From: Mesorhizobium qingshengii
GTDB taxonomy: Bacteria > Pseudomonadota > Alphaproteobacteria > Rhizobiales > Rhizobiaceae
DNA length: 64,000 bases
Direction of reading: 5' to 3'
Assembly: GCF_027563465.1 (NCBI RefSeq)
Contig: NZ_JAPFQA010000001.1
Location: 682,001 to 746,000 of the forward strand
Below, one piece after another: positions 8,098 to 17,282 of this stretch. The notes beneath the pieces are model-generated. The model did not search any database and had not been told where the DNA came from. It worked only from the letters and a program-made list of their open reading frames with translations. A program made the position numbers and the translations under genes. The number at the start of each line of letters is the position of its first letter. Positions within the stretch are counted from its first letter, which is position 1.

Positions 8098-10251
8098 TCA
8101 CAGCGCCGACAGCGTCTCCGGCGATGCAGGTGCGTTGAGGGTGGGCGCCGACTGGAAGAGCCTGGTCATGTCCCTCAATGCCTGCGTGGTCCGGCTGGAC
8201 AGCACCGCTGGCCGTTGCGCGGCCGCATCGGCCGCCGCCTGTTCGTCGCTCTTCTTCTGCGCTTCCTCGGCCTTGGCAGCGACGTCCTCGTCGACGAAGG
8301 GTTTGTCAATGCCCGGGATCGGCTTGAGGTCTATGTTCTGGTGCGCGTAGACCATCAGACGTTGCCACACCATGGCCGGCAGCGAGCCGCCGGTCATGTT
8401 CTTGGTCGGCGTGAAATCGTCATTGCCCAGCCATACGGCCGCCGTGTAGTTGCCGGTGAAGCCGACAAACCAGGCATCGCGGTAGGACTGCGTCGTGCCG
8501 GTCTTGCCGGCGACGACGATGTTGGGAATTTGAGCCTGCCGCGCGGTGCCCATCACCGGCACCGCGGCGAGCATGGTATTCATCGATTTGAGCGCCTGCT
8601 CGGACAGCACCCGATGCGGCGGCGGCGCATCCTTGGCGAAGTCGTAGACCACGTCGCCGGTGCGGGTGACGAGTTGCGTGATGCCGTGCCGGGAGCCGAC
8701 GAAACCGTTCTGGGCGAATACGCTGTAGCCCGTCGCCTGATCCATCACGGTCATGCCCGAGGTGCCGAGCACCATCGTCTTGTGTGCTTCGAGCGGCGAC
8801 TCCACGCCCATCGCCTCGGCCATCGCCTTGATCGGCGCGATACCGAGATGGTCCTTGGCCAGCCGCACCGGCACGGTGTTGATCGATTTGGCCATCGCCA
8901 TGATCAGGGTGATGTTGCCCGCCGATTCGCCGCTGTAATTGTGGGGCGACCAGTTGCCCCAGCTGATCGGGCCGCCGGAAATGATGGAGTTGGGCGTGAA
9001 GCCGTGTTCCATCGCGGTTGCATAGACATAGGGTTTGAATGACGAGCCGGTCTGGCGCAACGCCTTGGTGGCACGGTTGAACTGGCTGGCGCCGTAGTCG
9101 CGGCCGCCGACAATGGCGCGGACGGCGCCGTTGGTCTCGATGACGACGACCGCGCCCTCGGTGACGTTGTACTCCTTGCCGAACTGGCGCAGGTGGAACT
9201 CAACCGATTCTTCCGCCGCCTTCTGGATGTTGGCATCGAAGGTGGTGTGGGCAACGAGCGAATGCTGCCCCGGTTTGGCGATCTTCTTGACCTCGTCGAA
9301 CGCCCAGTCGAGGAAATAGTCGGGGCTCTTCTGCTCGCCGCGATCAACCACATCGGCCGGATGCAGTCGGGCCTGCAGCACCTGGCCTTCCGTCATGAAG
9401 CCGGAATCGACAAGATTGGACAGCACCACATTGGCGCGCGCACGCGCCGCCGGCAGGTTGATGTGGGGCGCGTATTTGGTCGGCGCCTTGAACAGACCGG
9501 CAAGCATCGCCGCCTCGGCGAGGTTCAGGTCCTTGACGCTCTTGCCGAAATAGAAATCGGCGGCCGCCTCGATGCCGAACGTGCCGCCGCCCATATAGGC
9601 GCGGTCGAGGTAGAGCTGCAGGATTTCCTTTTTCGACAGGTTGGCCTCGAGCCACAGCGACAGGAACGCTTCCTTGATCTTGCGCTCGAACGTGCGCTCA
9701 TTGGTGAGGAACAGGTTCTTGGCCAGTTGCTGGGTGATGCTCGAGCCGCCCTGGACGACCGAGTTGGCCCGCACATTCTCGAATATCGCTCGCGAAAGAC
9801 CCAGAACATCGATGCCGTAGTGATCGAAGAAGCGGCGATCCTCGGTGGCGAGCACCGCCTTGATGACGTGATCGGGCATCTCGTCGACCGGCACCGAATC
9901 GCGCTGGATGATGCCGCGCTGGCCGATCTCGTTGCCGTAGCGGTCGAGGAAGGTGACGGCGAAGTCGCCCTGCGCGCGCCAGTCGCCAGCCGTGTCCTGG
10001 AAAGCCGGGATGGCCAGCGCCAGCATGACCACAATGCCGCCGGCGCCCAGCGTAAAGCCTTCGCTCAACAATTCGATGATGCCGCGACGCCAGCCGGTGA
10101 CGCGGAAGCGCCGTGCGAAGATCGTAGCGGCTTCCCAGAACTGGCGCGCCTTGAAACCGATCTCGTAGAGGGAGGAATCGATCCACGCGTCGAGCGCCAG
10201 CAGCCAGGCGGCGATCGGACCTCTTCTCTTGCGCGGTTCAGGACTGGCCAT
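8098..10251 (-). CDS. Class A penicillin-binding protein (PBP1 type)
   Basis: 717 aa bifunctional murein synthase. A basic cytoplasmic tail is followed by a membrane segment (about 68-84). The glycosyltransferase (GT51) domain runs from about 100 to 290 with the catalytic Glu in ATEDRRFFDHYG (E137) and the GGSSITQQLAKNL motif. The transpeptidase domain has S403-x-x-K406 in TGSSFKPY, the S-x-N motif in AKSINTVP and the KTG motif in VAGKTGTTQSY. All catalytic motifs are intact. It polymerises and cross-links peptidoglycan outside the membrane. It appears to be a single gene with an ATG at 10251; the paralogue type (PBP1A or 1C-like) cannot be settled by eye. Confidence 0.93.
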   Translation of the reverse strand: MASPEPRKRRGPIAAWLLALDAWIDSSLYEIGFKARQFWEAATIFARRFRVTGWRRGIIELLSEGFTLGAGGIVVMLALAIPAFQDTAGDWRAQGDFAVTFLDRYGNEIGQRGIIQRDSVPVDEMPDHVIKAVLATEDRRFFDHYGIDVLGLSRAIFENVRANSVVQGGSSITQQLAKNLFLTNERTFERKIKEAFLSLWLEANLSKKEILQLYLDRAYMGGGTFGIEAAADFYFGKSVKDLNLAEAAMLAGLFKAPTKYAPHINLPAARARANVVLSNLVDSGFMTEGQVLQARLHPADVVDRGEQKSPDYFLDWAFDEVKKIAKPGQHSLVAHTTFDANIQKAAEESVEFHLRQFGKEYNVTEGAVVVIETNGAVRAIVGGRDYGASQFNRATKALRQTGSSFKPYVYATAMEHGFTPNSIISGGPISWGNWSPHNYSGESAGNITLIMAMAKSINTVPVRLAKDHLGIAPIKAMAEAMGVESPLEAHKTMVLGTSGMTVMDQATGYSVFAQNGFVGSRHGITQLVTRTGDVVYDFAKDAPPPHRVLSEQALKSMNTMLAAVPVMGTARQAQIPNIVVAGKTGTTQSYRDAWFVGFTGNYTAAVWLGNDDFTPTKNMTGGSLPAMVWQRLMVYAHQNIDLKPIPGIDKPFVDEDVAAKAEEAQKKSDEQAAADAAAQRPAVLSSRTTQALRDMTRLFQSAPTLNAPASPETLSAL

Positions 10252-10439
10252 TCGGAAATCCGGCTAGGCGATGGCGCGACCTGAGGACCGCAAACCGGCA
10301 ATTTCAGGGCGACGCGTTGTGGGAGACTATTCCTCCATTTTTCCAGCGCTCACAAGGGCGACGAAGACACAGCGGCGGGTTTGTTGCCGAAGGCGGGCCG
10401 GGAATGCAGCCTGGACCCGCCGCGTCGACTTTTGCCGCC

Positions 10440-11372
10440 TCAGGCCGGCTCGCGCTTCAACGCCTGCGCCATGCAGTGGATGCCGCCGCCGGTCTTGGAG
10501 ATTTCGCTCATGTCGACGGCCGCGACCTCGAAACCGCGCGCCTTGAGCTGGCCGATCAGCGTCTGGCTGGAAGTCGGCGCGATCACCCGGTCCTTGCCGA
10601 GAGACATGAAGTTGCAGCCCAGCGCCATCGTGTCCTGGAACGGCACGTCGATGATCTCATGGCCTTTGCCCTTCAGCCAGTCGACGATGCCGGGCTCGGT
10701 GCAGGCGAGACAGACGGCGGTCAGCTTTTCCGCGATCGGCACCACCATCAGGTCGATATGGACGTAATACTCGTCGATGAAGGCGATGCGGGTTTCCCAG
10801 CCCTCCTTGTCGAACCAGGCCTGCACCTGCCGGGCGCCTTCTTCCTGGGTGCGGGCGCCGCCGCAGCCGATCAGCACGACGCCGTCCTCGATGACGTTGA
10901 AGTCGCCGCCCTCGAAGGTGCCGGCCGTGACCATGTCGTAGATCGGGATGCCCAGCTTCTCATAGGTGCGGATCGCCGCGTAGTTCTCGCCGCGCCGCCA
11001 CCAGTTGGCCATCGCGGTGATGACGGCGCCATACGGCGTCATGACGCTGGAATCGCGCGAGTAGACCTGCATCGGCAGTTCCGGCGTCGGCTCGTGCCAA
11101 TGGATGTTGACGCCGAAATGCTCGTAGGCGGCAACCAGGTCCTTGTGCTGCGCCTGCGCGATCTGGACGTTGCAGGGCGCCTCGCGCAGATGCTTGCGAG
11201 ACAGCGAACTCGTCGACAGATGACGCAGGAAATTGGGCGAGCCGAGCAGGACGTCGGTCAAGACATCGGTCTCGTTGGCAAAGCCCCAGACGGTAAGCGG
11301 CTTGGTGCCGCCGGCCGGGTTGCGGCGCTGCAGCGAAAACGGTTCTGCAACAATGCGGTCATGAACGGTCAT
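10440..11372 (-). CDS. DDAH/arginine deiminase-superfamily hydrolase
   Basis: 310 aa of the guanidino-group modifying superfamily. The nucleophile is C300 in GGGIHCMAQ, the histidine lies in EYYVHIDLM, and the acidic residues in TFEGGDFNV. These match dimethylarginine dimethylaminohydrolase-like enzymes, which release an amine from methylarginine or a related guanidino compound to leave a ureido product. The exact substrate cannot be read from sequence. The ATG at 11372 follows caggagaacccc, a good ribosome site; longer starts are rejected. It overlaps the upstream amidohydrolase gene by 14 bases, so the two are coupled. Confidence 0.82.
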   Translation of the reverse strand: MTVHDRIVAEPFSLQRRNPAGGTKPLTVWGFANETDVLTDVLLGSPNFLRHLSTSSLSRKHLREAPCNVQIAQAQHKDLVAAYEHFGVNIHWHEPTPELPMQVYSRDSSVMTPYGAVITAMANWWRRGENYAAIRTYEKLGIPIYDMVTAGTFEGGDFNVIEDGVVLIGCGGARTQEEGARQVQAWFDKEGWETRIAFIDEYYVHIDLMVVPIAEKLTAVCLACTEPGIVDWLKGKGHEIIDVPFQDTMALGCNFMSLGKDRVIAPTSSQTLIGQLKARGFEVAAVDMSEISKTGGGIHCMAQALKREPA

Positions 11373-13002
11373 GGGGTTCTCCTGATGGCGCGGCTTGGGG
11401 TGATTGATTGCCTGATGATAGGCTGGGGATCCACCAGTCGCGCCCGCGCGCGGTGGTGACATATTCCGGCCAGCGAAATCCAATCGGCGGCTCGTAGTCG
11501 CAGAGCGGCGCGATCCAGTTCGAGCCGCCGACGCCGCCACCGGTGCGGGCGACGAATTCATCCATCGCCGCATCGCGGGCGGTCTTGTCCTCCAGCAGGC
11601 GAAGGGCGGCGAGCGCGATCGTGCGGGAGGCGCAGGTCACCATCGGGTCGATGGTGGCGGGAATGCCGCCTAGCGCATTCATCACCCAGGACGGATAGAC
11701 GTGGCCATTTCCGGAACGCAGTGCCGGACGGGCGACGTAGAACCGAGCCGTCGGCGTATGCCAGGACATGTCGGTATAGTCGTCCGAGGTCGAATTGAGC
11801 TGTGACGGCGGCAGGTCGCGGCGCAGCATCGCTTCGGCCTCTTGCGGCGCGATCAGTTGCTCCATCTCGGCAAGGAACGGCTCGTCGGTTGCCGCTCCGC
11901 CCGCATTGACCTGGATCTCGCGGGCGACTGCTTTCGCCGCCTCGTCCCAGCGCGGCGGTCCGACGGTGCACAGCGCCTCATAGGCGATCGCTGCCATGGC
12001 GTGGTTGGCGAGCCCCGGCCGTGACTTCGACACCCAGTGCCGCTCGTAGCGGCAGCCGCTCATGCTGGCGGCGGCCTGGGCATTGCGGTCGAGCACGGCG
12101 GTGACCTGTTCGGCCATGGCAAGCGTCGGCACGCGGATCATGTACTGGATTTCGGCCAGACCCGCCGGCAGATTGTCGGCGGTCGCCTGGCCGGCGGTGA
12201 GGATCGCCTCGCTGATCGACCAGCCGCCCTGATGCGGCAGCATGGAATCGCGCAGCGCCTTGGAGGCCATGTACATCGTCATCAGCGCGTCGTTGGCACC
12301 GGGCGCCCTGACCGCCGAATGCGCCTGCGGGATCGGTGCGCCGTCGCCGCCAGCCCGTGCCCAGTGTTCAGGCTCGTCGCAGAGGAAGCGATAGATCATC
12401 GCATAGGCCGCGCCGCAATGCGTGTCCCAGCGCGCCGTGTTGCAGAGCGGCAGCATATAGAAGGGGTGGAAGGAGATCATGCCGGCAAGGCCGTCATAAT
12501 AACCCTTGGCGGCATGGATCGGCTTCGACCCGCGCACTTTTTCCGCCGGCTCGCCGGTGAAGCGCAGCGTGCCTGATATGCCGTGGCGCTGCATCGCTGC
12601 CTTGGCCGCCAGCAGCCCGCCGAGGCTCGAAATGCCCAGTCCGGAATGCGGATCGGTATGACCGCCGGCATGTTCGGAGAGACCTGGACGCGGACGCTTG
12701 ACCGTCGCGGCATCCTGGCAATTGCCCGGCACCGCGTCATATTCGGCGTACATGCCGATGGTTGGGCCGGGGCCGTTGGTCCAATGCGCGCAGAATGCCG
12801 TCGGCATGCCTCCCGAGCTCTCCTCGACGGAAAAGCCCTCGCGCTTCAGTCGCTCCACATACCAGGCAGCGGATTGATACTCGCGCCATGCGGTTTCGCC
12901 GAAATCGAAAATGGTGCGCGTCCACGCCGACAGCAGCGGCTGGATGCCGTCGAGACAGGCAAGTGCGGTTGCTTGCGCCGAAGTGGTGGCCGCTTTCTCC
13001 AT
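11359..13002 (-). CDS. M20-family amidohydrolase, AbgB-like
   Basis: About 547 aa. It resembles the AbgB group of M20 metallohydrolases (aminobenzoyl-glutamate or N-acyl amino acid hydrolases): an early IFDFGETAWREYQSA, the metal region EYDAVPG and HAGGHTDPHSGLG, and ISFHPFYMLP later on. These enzymes cut an amide between an acyl or aryl group and an amino acid in the cytoplasm. The frame also permits a TTG at 13035; I prefer the ATG at 13002. The 14-base overlap with the DDAH-like gene suggests sequential steps on one compound. Confidence 0.78.
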   Translation of the reverse strand: MEKAATTSAQATALACLDGIQPLLSAWTRTIFDFGETAWREYQSAAWYVERLKREGFSVEESSGGMPTAFCAHWTNGPGPTIGMYAEYDAVPGNCQDAATVKRPRPGLSEHAGGHTDPHSGLGISSLGGLLAAKAAMQRHGISGTLRFTGEPAEKVRGSKPIHAAKGYYDGLAGMISFHPFYMLPLCNTARWDTHCGAAYAMIYRFLCDEPEHWARAGGDGAPIPQAHSAVRAPGANDALMTMYMASKALRDSMLPHQGGWSISEAILTAGQATADNLPAGLAEIQYMIRVPTLAMAEQVTAVLDRNAQAAASMSGCRYERHWVSKSRPGLANHAMAAIAYEALCTVGPPRWDEAAKAVAREIQVNAGGAATDEPFLAEMEQLIAPQEAEAMLRRDLPPSQLNSTSDDYTDMSWHTPTARFYVARPALRSGNGHVYPSWVMNALGGIPATIDPMVTCASRTIALAALRLLEDKTARDAAMDEFVARTGGGVGGSNWIAPLCDYEPPIGFRWPEYVTTARGRDWWIPSLSSGNQSPQAAPSGEPHDRS

Positions 13003-13085
13003 GGCAGAGAAGAAAGCAGTGAAGCGGCTTGCCAAAAAGTGATATGTTTTCCCGGCTCGTGCAAATTCGGTTCACCTGAGGCCTC

Positions 13086-13982
13086 TTGCGAATACCATCC
13101 ACCCAAGCGCTGCGCGCCCTCGACAGCTTCGCCCGCCATGGCAGCGTCTGGCGCGCCGCCGACGAACTGCATCTGACCCGCAGCGCCGTCAGCCACCAGC
13201 TTCGCCTGCTGGAGCGTGATCTCGGCTTCGACCTGCTCGAACGCATTGGCAAGGGCGTGGCGCTGACGCCCCGCGGCCAGCGCTACGCCAGCGACGTGCG
13301 CAAGGCGCTCACCGTGCTGGGCGATGCGGTGACACGCCAGGCCGGCACCGGCGTTGGCGGCTCCTTCAGCGTCAGCTGCACACCGGGCTTCGCCTCGCTG
13401 TTCCTGTGCACCCATATCGGCGAATTCCGGCAGATGTACCCCGATGTCGCATTGCGCATCCTGACACCGCGGCGGCTCGACGATGTCAGCAATGCCGAGG
13501 CCGACGCCTTCATCGCGTTTGGCGTCGGCAACTGGCCGAACCGTGCGGTCGAGCTTCTGTGCGAAATCTCCTTCACGCCGCTCTGCAGTCCGACGTTGCT
13601 CAACAAGGTTGGTGGATTTTCGAAGCCCGCCGACGTTTTGCGCGCCAATCTCCTGCATCTCGGCGACACCGAGGACTGGGCGCGCTGGCTGGCCCTGTCG
13701 AAGGTGGAAAACCCCGACACCGAGGGCGGTATCTTCTTTTCCGACATGAATCTGGTCTTTTCGGCGGCGATCGCCGGCCAGGGCATCGCCATGGGCGACG
13801 AACTGACCAGCCGCCGCGCGCTGAGCGAAGGCCGGCTGGTCAGGCCCTTCGACATCGCGATCAAATCGCCGCGCTCCTATTTCCTGGTTTCCGAGCATGC
13901 CAAGGCCGCGCATCCCGTGCTCGAGGCCTTTGCCGGCTGGCTGCGCTCCACGCTATCGGAGAACCAGGTCAGCCCTTATTGA
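13086..13982 (+). CDS. LysR-family transcriptional regulator, GcvA-like
   Basis: 298 aa. A winged-helix DNA-binding domain covers about 1-65 (SFARHGSVWRAADELHLTRSAVSHQL), followed by a LysR substrate-binding domain (about 90-290). The sequence PSTQALRALDSFARHGS at the start is typical of the GcvA/AmpR-like branch. It starts at a TTG because no ATG fits the conserved start. It is divergent from the amidohydrolase/DDAH pair and lies before the ABC transporter operon, so it probably controls one or both, with a ligand related to their substrate. Confidence 0.88.
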   Translation: MRIPSTQALRALDSFARHGSVWRAADELHLTRSAVSHQLRLLERDLGFDLLERIGKGVALTPRGQRYASDVRKALTVLGDAVTRQAGTGVGGSFSVSCTPGFASLFLCTHIGEFRQMYPDVALRILTPRRLDDVSNAEADAFIAFGVGNWPNRAVELLCEISFTPLCSPTLLNKVGGFSKPADVLRANLLHLGDTEDWARWLALSKVENPDTEGGIFFSDMNLVFSAAIAGQGIAMGDELTSRRALSEGRLVRPFDIAIKSPRSYFLVSEHAKAAHPVLEAFAGWLRSTLSENQVSPY

Positions 13983-14037
13983 TGTAGGATTGATGCAGGC
14001 TGCGCCGTGTAGGTTGATGTAGGCTACGCCGTGTGGC
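13979..14037 (+). repeat. Imperfect 24-bp tandem repeat after the LysR gene
   Basis: Two consecutive 24-base units, 13990-14013 and 14014-14037, share about 20 positions, each starting ttgatg(c/t)aggct and continuing (g/a)cgccgtgt. A partial copy ttgatgtagga (13979-13989) precedes them and overlaps the LysR stop codon. Slippage or a regulatory array are both possible. Confidence 0.6.
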
Positions 14038-14144
14038 GGCGGCATCGATAGATGAATGGAATTTGCCGATCCGGCGAAAACTATTCGGTTGCGGTGAGCT
14101 GACGCCCTGCCTACGATTTCGCAGAGCGTTAGGGAAAGGGCAGG

Positions 14145-15239
14145 ATGCGACAACCCGGACGAGCCGCGGAGATCAAGGCAATCGGGATCGGCAAGAGCTT
14201 CGGCTCTTTCCGTGCGCTGGACAATCTGAGCCTCGATATCGGCCGTGGCGAGTTCCTGACCCTGCTCGGGCCGTCCGGCTCGGGCAAGACCACCTTCCTG
14301 ATGATCCTTGCCGGCTTCGTGCAGCCGACCGAGGGCCGGCTTTTCAGCGATGGCGTCGACATCACCGAGCGTCCGGCCGAGCAGCGTGCGGCCGGCATGG
14401 TGTTCCAGGGTTATGCGCTGTTCCCGCACATGAGCGTCGAAGCCAACATCGCCTTTCCGCTCAAGGTGCGCAAGAAATCGGCGGCCGACATCAAGCGCCG
14501 TGTCGGCGAGATGATCGAGCGCGTCGGGCTGAACGGCCACGAGAAGAAACTTCCGGCGCAGCTTTCAGGTGGCCAGCAGCAGCGCGTCGCGCTCGCCCGG
14601 GCGCTGGTGTTCGAACCGGGCGTGCTGTTGCTCGACGAGCCGTTTTCGGCGCTCGACAAGGGCTTGCGCGGCCAGATGCAGGCCGAGATGAAGCGGCTGC
14701 ATCAGGAGACCGGCACCACCTTCGTCTTCGTCACCCACGACCAGAGCGAGGCTTTGGCGCTGTCGTCGCGCGTCGCGATCTTCAATCATGGCGAATTGCT
14801 GCAAGTCGGCGCACCCGACGAGGTCTATGATCGGCCGGCCAACCGTTTCGTCGCCGAGTTCCTCGGCGAAATCAACATGCTGCCGCTCAAGGAGATACGC
14901 AGCGCCGACAACGGCGCCACCGGTCTGTGCGAAGACCGCACTGTCAGCCTGCGCGGCAGTGCCAACGGCGTCGGCAGCAACGCCATCCTGGCAATCCGAC
15001 CCGAATACATGTCGATCGCCTGCGAAGCGGCAGCGGGCGAGAACGGCATTGCCGCGACAGCCACCAACTCCACTTATCTCGGTGCGGCAACGCGGCTCGA
15101 CCTGACGACGCGCCAAGGCGCCAAGGTCACGGTTTCGGTGCCGAACGAGGTTGCCGCCTCAGCACTCAGCAAGGGCAATTCCGTCTGGCTGACCTGGCCA
15201 GCGGAAAAGGGTTTCCTCCTTCCGGATGGAGGACGATGA
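14145..15239 (+). CDS. ABC transporter ATP-binding protein, polyamine/opine type
   Basis: 364 aa. Walker A GPSGSGKTT (about 43-51), Q-loop GMVFQGYALFPHMSV, signature LSGGQQQRVALARAL, Walker B VLLLDEP and the H-loop FVTHDQSEA are all intact. The C-terminal 120 residues form a TOBE_2 regulatory domain, as in PotA/FbpC-like importers. It is the first gene of a four-gene operon (ATPase, binding protein, two permeases). Good ribosome site (agggaaagggcagg) before the ATG. A specific substrate is not determinable. Confidence 0.92.
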   Translation: MRQPGRAAEIKAIGIGKSFGSFRALDNLSLDIGRGEFLTLLGPSGSGKTTFLMILAGFVQPTEGRLFSDGVDITERPAEQRAAGMVFQGYALFPHMSVEANIAFPLKVRKKSAADIKRRVGEMIERVGLNGHEKKLPAQLSGGQQQRVALARALVFEPGVLLLDEPFSALDKGLRGQMQAEMKRLHQETGTTFVFVTHDQSEALALSSRVAIFNHGELLQVGAPDEVYDRPANRFVAEFLGEINMLPLKEIRSADNGATGLCEDRTVSLRGSANGVGSNAILAIRPEYMSIACEAAAGENGIAATATNSTYLGAATRLDLTTRQGAKVTVSVPNEVAASALSKGNSVWLTWPAEKGFLLPDGGR

Positions 15240-15307
15240 CCAACGGTGGGGCAAGACATGCGCCCCACCGCTTTCCGGTACTATCAACAACAAAAAGGGG
15301 AACTGAC

Positions 15308-16423
15308 ATGACACATGATACCAAGAAACAAGCCATCGAGAGCCTGTCGGCCAGGGCAGGTCGCGGCGAGATTTCGCGCCGCCAGTTCACGCAGCTTGCC
15401 GCACTGGTGCTTGCCGGCACGCCGATGCTGCTGCGCTCGACCGGAGCCTTTGCCGCGGCTAAGGAGCTGGTGCTGGTCAACTGGGGTGGCGACGCCATCA
15501 CGGCTTACGATGCCGCCTATGGCCAGGCCTTCACCAAGGACACCGGCATCGTCGTCAAGATGGACGGTTCGGGCCCGACCGAGGGCGCCATCGCCGCGCA
15601 GTTCAAGAGCGGCGCGCCGACCTGGGACCTCGTCGACGTCGATCCGTTCTCGGCCATCACGCTGGGCGCGCAAGGCATGCTCGAGCCGATTGACTACAAC
15701 ATCGTCGACAAGAAGAAGATGCGCCCCGGCTTCGGCTGGGACTATGCCGCCTCGACCTATTTCTTCTCTTACGTCATCGCCTATGATTCCGAAAAATACG
15801 GCAAGGACGCTCCGACCGGCATGGCCGACTTCTTCGACGTGAAGAAATTCCCCGGCAAGCGCTCGCTCTACAAATGGGGCGTGTCGAGCTGGGAGGCGGC
15901 CCTTTTGGCCGACGGCATCGCGCCGGCTTCGCTCTACCCGCTCGACCTCAAGCGCGCGCACGACAAGATCGCCGCCTTCAAGGAAAATGTCGTTGCCTAT
16001 TGGGGCGGTGGCGCCGAAAGCCAGAGCGTGCTGCTCAACGGCGAGGCCTCGATGGCCATTGTCTGGTCGACCCGCGCCTCGCTGATCGAGCAGGACTCAG
16101 GCGGCAAGATCAAGTTCATCTGGGATCAGGGCCTGATCTCGCCCGGTGCGCTCGCCGTGCTCAAGGGCAATCCGGGCGGCAAGGACGCGGCGATGAAGTT
16201 CATCGCCAGCGCCCAGGATCCGCAAAAGCAGCTGGTCATGTTCGACAAGCTCGGCCAGGGCCCGGCCAACCCGGCCGCCGATGCGCTGATCCCCGCCGAC
16301 AAGAAGCGCATCAACCCGGTTGACCCCGAGAACATGAAGAAGCAGATCGCGCTCGACATGGACTGGTACGCCAAGAACTACGGGGCCGCGCTCGACGAAT
16401 ACACCAAGATCATCTCCGCCTGA
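15308..16423 (+). CDS. ABC transporter substrate-binding protein, PotD/PotF-like
   Basis: 371 aa. The N-terminus carries a twin-arginine signal (RR at 24-25 in ISRRQFTQL, then a hydrophobic stretch ending TGAFAAAKE), so it is probably exported folded via Tat. The mature part looks like a family 1 periplasmic binding protein of the polyamine/opine group (ELVLVNWGGDAITAYDAAYG). The ATG at 15308 has a clear ribosome site (aaaaagggga), while the longer open frame starting further upstream overlaps the ATPase gene and is a shadow. Together with the divergent hydrolases, a guanidino or acylated amine ligand is plausible. Confidence 0.9.
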   Translation: MTHDTKKQAIESLSARAGRGEISRRQFTQLAALVLAGTPMLLRSTGAFAAAKELVLVNWGGDAITAYDAAYGQAFTKDTGIVVKMDGSGPTEGAIAAQFKSGAPTWDLVDVDPFSAITLGAQGMLEPIDYNIVDKKKMRPGFGWDYAASTYFFSYVIAYDSEKYGKDAPTGMADFFDVKKFPGKRSLYKWGVSSWEAALLADGIAPASLYPLDLKRAHDKIAAFKENVVAYWGGGAESQSVLLNGEASMAIVWSTRASLIEQDSGGKIKFIWDQGLISPGALAVLKGNPGGKDAAMKFIASAQDPQKQLVMFDKLGQGPANPAADALIPADKKRINPVDPENMKKQIALDMDWYAKNYGAALDEYTKIISA

Positions 16424-16448
16424 CCAAGGCCGGGATGATCGGGTCCAA

Positions 16449-17282
16449 ATGCGAGCGTATCTCTCCGACAGGATGGGCGCGGCGCTGTTGATGGCGCCGC
16501 TGCTCCTGTTTCTTGTGCTGGCCTATGCCTGGCCGTTCCTCGGCGTCGTCAAATGGAGCTTCACGCTGCCGACGCCGGGGCTTGGCCAGTATAACGCATT
16601 GCTCACCGATGATCTGGTGCAGTCGGTGTTCATCCGCACGCTGCGCATCGCCGCCATCGTCACCGTGGTTTCGGTGGCCGCTGCCTACGCCATAACCGTC
16701 GTCTGGGTGCGCGGAACCCCGGCGCAAAGGCTTGTCGCCGAATTCTGCATCCTGGTGCCCTTCTGGATTTCGGTGCTGACGCGCGCCTTTGGTTGGGTGG
16801 CGCTGTTGTCCAATCGCGGCCTGATCAACACATGGCTGCAGGCGATCGGCTTCATCTCGGAGCCGCTGGCGCTGGTGCGCAACGAGTTCGGCGTCATCGT
16901 CGGCATGACGCATTTCCTCATTCCGTTCGCCGTCTTCCCGTTGGCGTCGGCCATGCGCAGCCTCGACGACCGCGTGCTGCTGGCGGCGCGCGGCCTCGGC
17001 TCCAGCCGCATGCGAACCTTCTGGTCTGTGTTCGTGCCGATGACGCGATCGGGCATCATCGGCTCCGCGATGATCGTGTTCGTCTTCTCGCTTGGCTTCT
17101 TCGTCACGCCGGCGATCCTCGGCGGCGGCCGCAGCGTGATGATCGCCGAGCTGATCTATCTCAGGATATTCCAGAGCCCGGACTGGGGTCTGGGTGCCGC
17201 GATCAGCGTGGTGCTGGTGCTGTTCGTCGGCGCGCTGATGGCAATCTTGTTCCGTTATGTCAGACCCAAGCAGTTGATCTGA
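16449..17282 (+). CDS. ABC transporter permease, PotB-like
   Basis: 277 aa with about six membrane segments. The EAA loop that contacts the ATPase is visible at LLAARGLGSSRMRTFWSVFVPMT (about 178-200). It forms a heterodimer channel with the next gene product. Its stop codon TGA overlaps the start of the second permease by one base. Confidence 0.9.
   Translation: MRAYLSDRMGAALLMAPLLLFLVLAYAWPFLGVVKWSFTLPTPGLGQYNALLTDDLVQSVFIRTLRIAAIVTVVSVAAAYAITVVWVRGTPAQRLVAEFCILVPFWISVLTRAFGWVALLSNRGLINTWLQAIGFISEPLALVRNEFGVIVGMTHFLIPFAVFPLASAMRSLDDRVLLAARGLGSSRMRTFWSVFVPMTRSGIIGSAMIVFVFSLGFFVTPAILGGGRSVMIAELIYLRIFQSPDWGLGAAISVVLVLFVGALMAILFRYVRPKQLI

Noticed and set aside
8041..9042. 333-codon plus-strand frame opposite the penicillin-binding protein gene
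   Set aside because: Lies entirely antisense to a gene with intact catalytic motifs, and its product is His/Arg/Gly-rich, which is typical of shadow frames in GC-rich DNA.
12846..13913. 355-codon minus-strand frame opposite the LysR gene
   Set aside because: Antisense to a regulator with a clear helix-turn-helix; Ala/Gly/Arg/Gln-rich shadow sequence.
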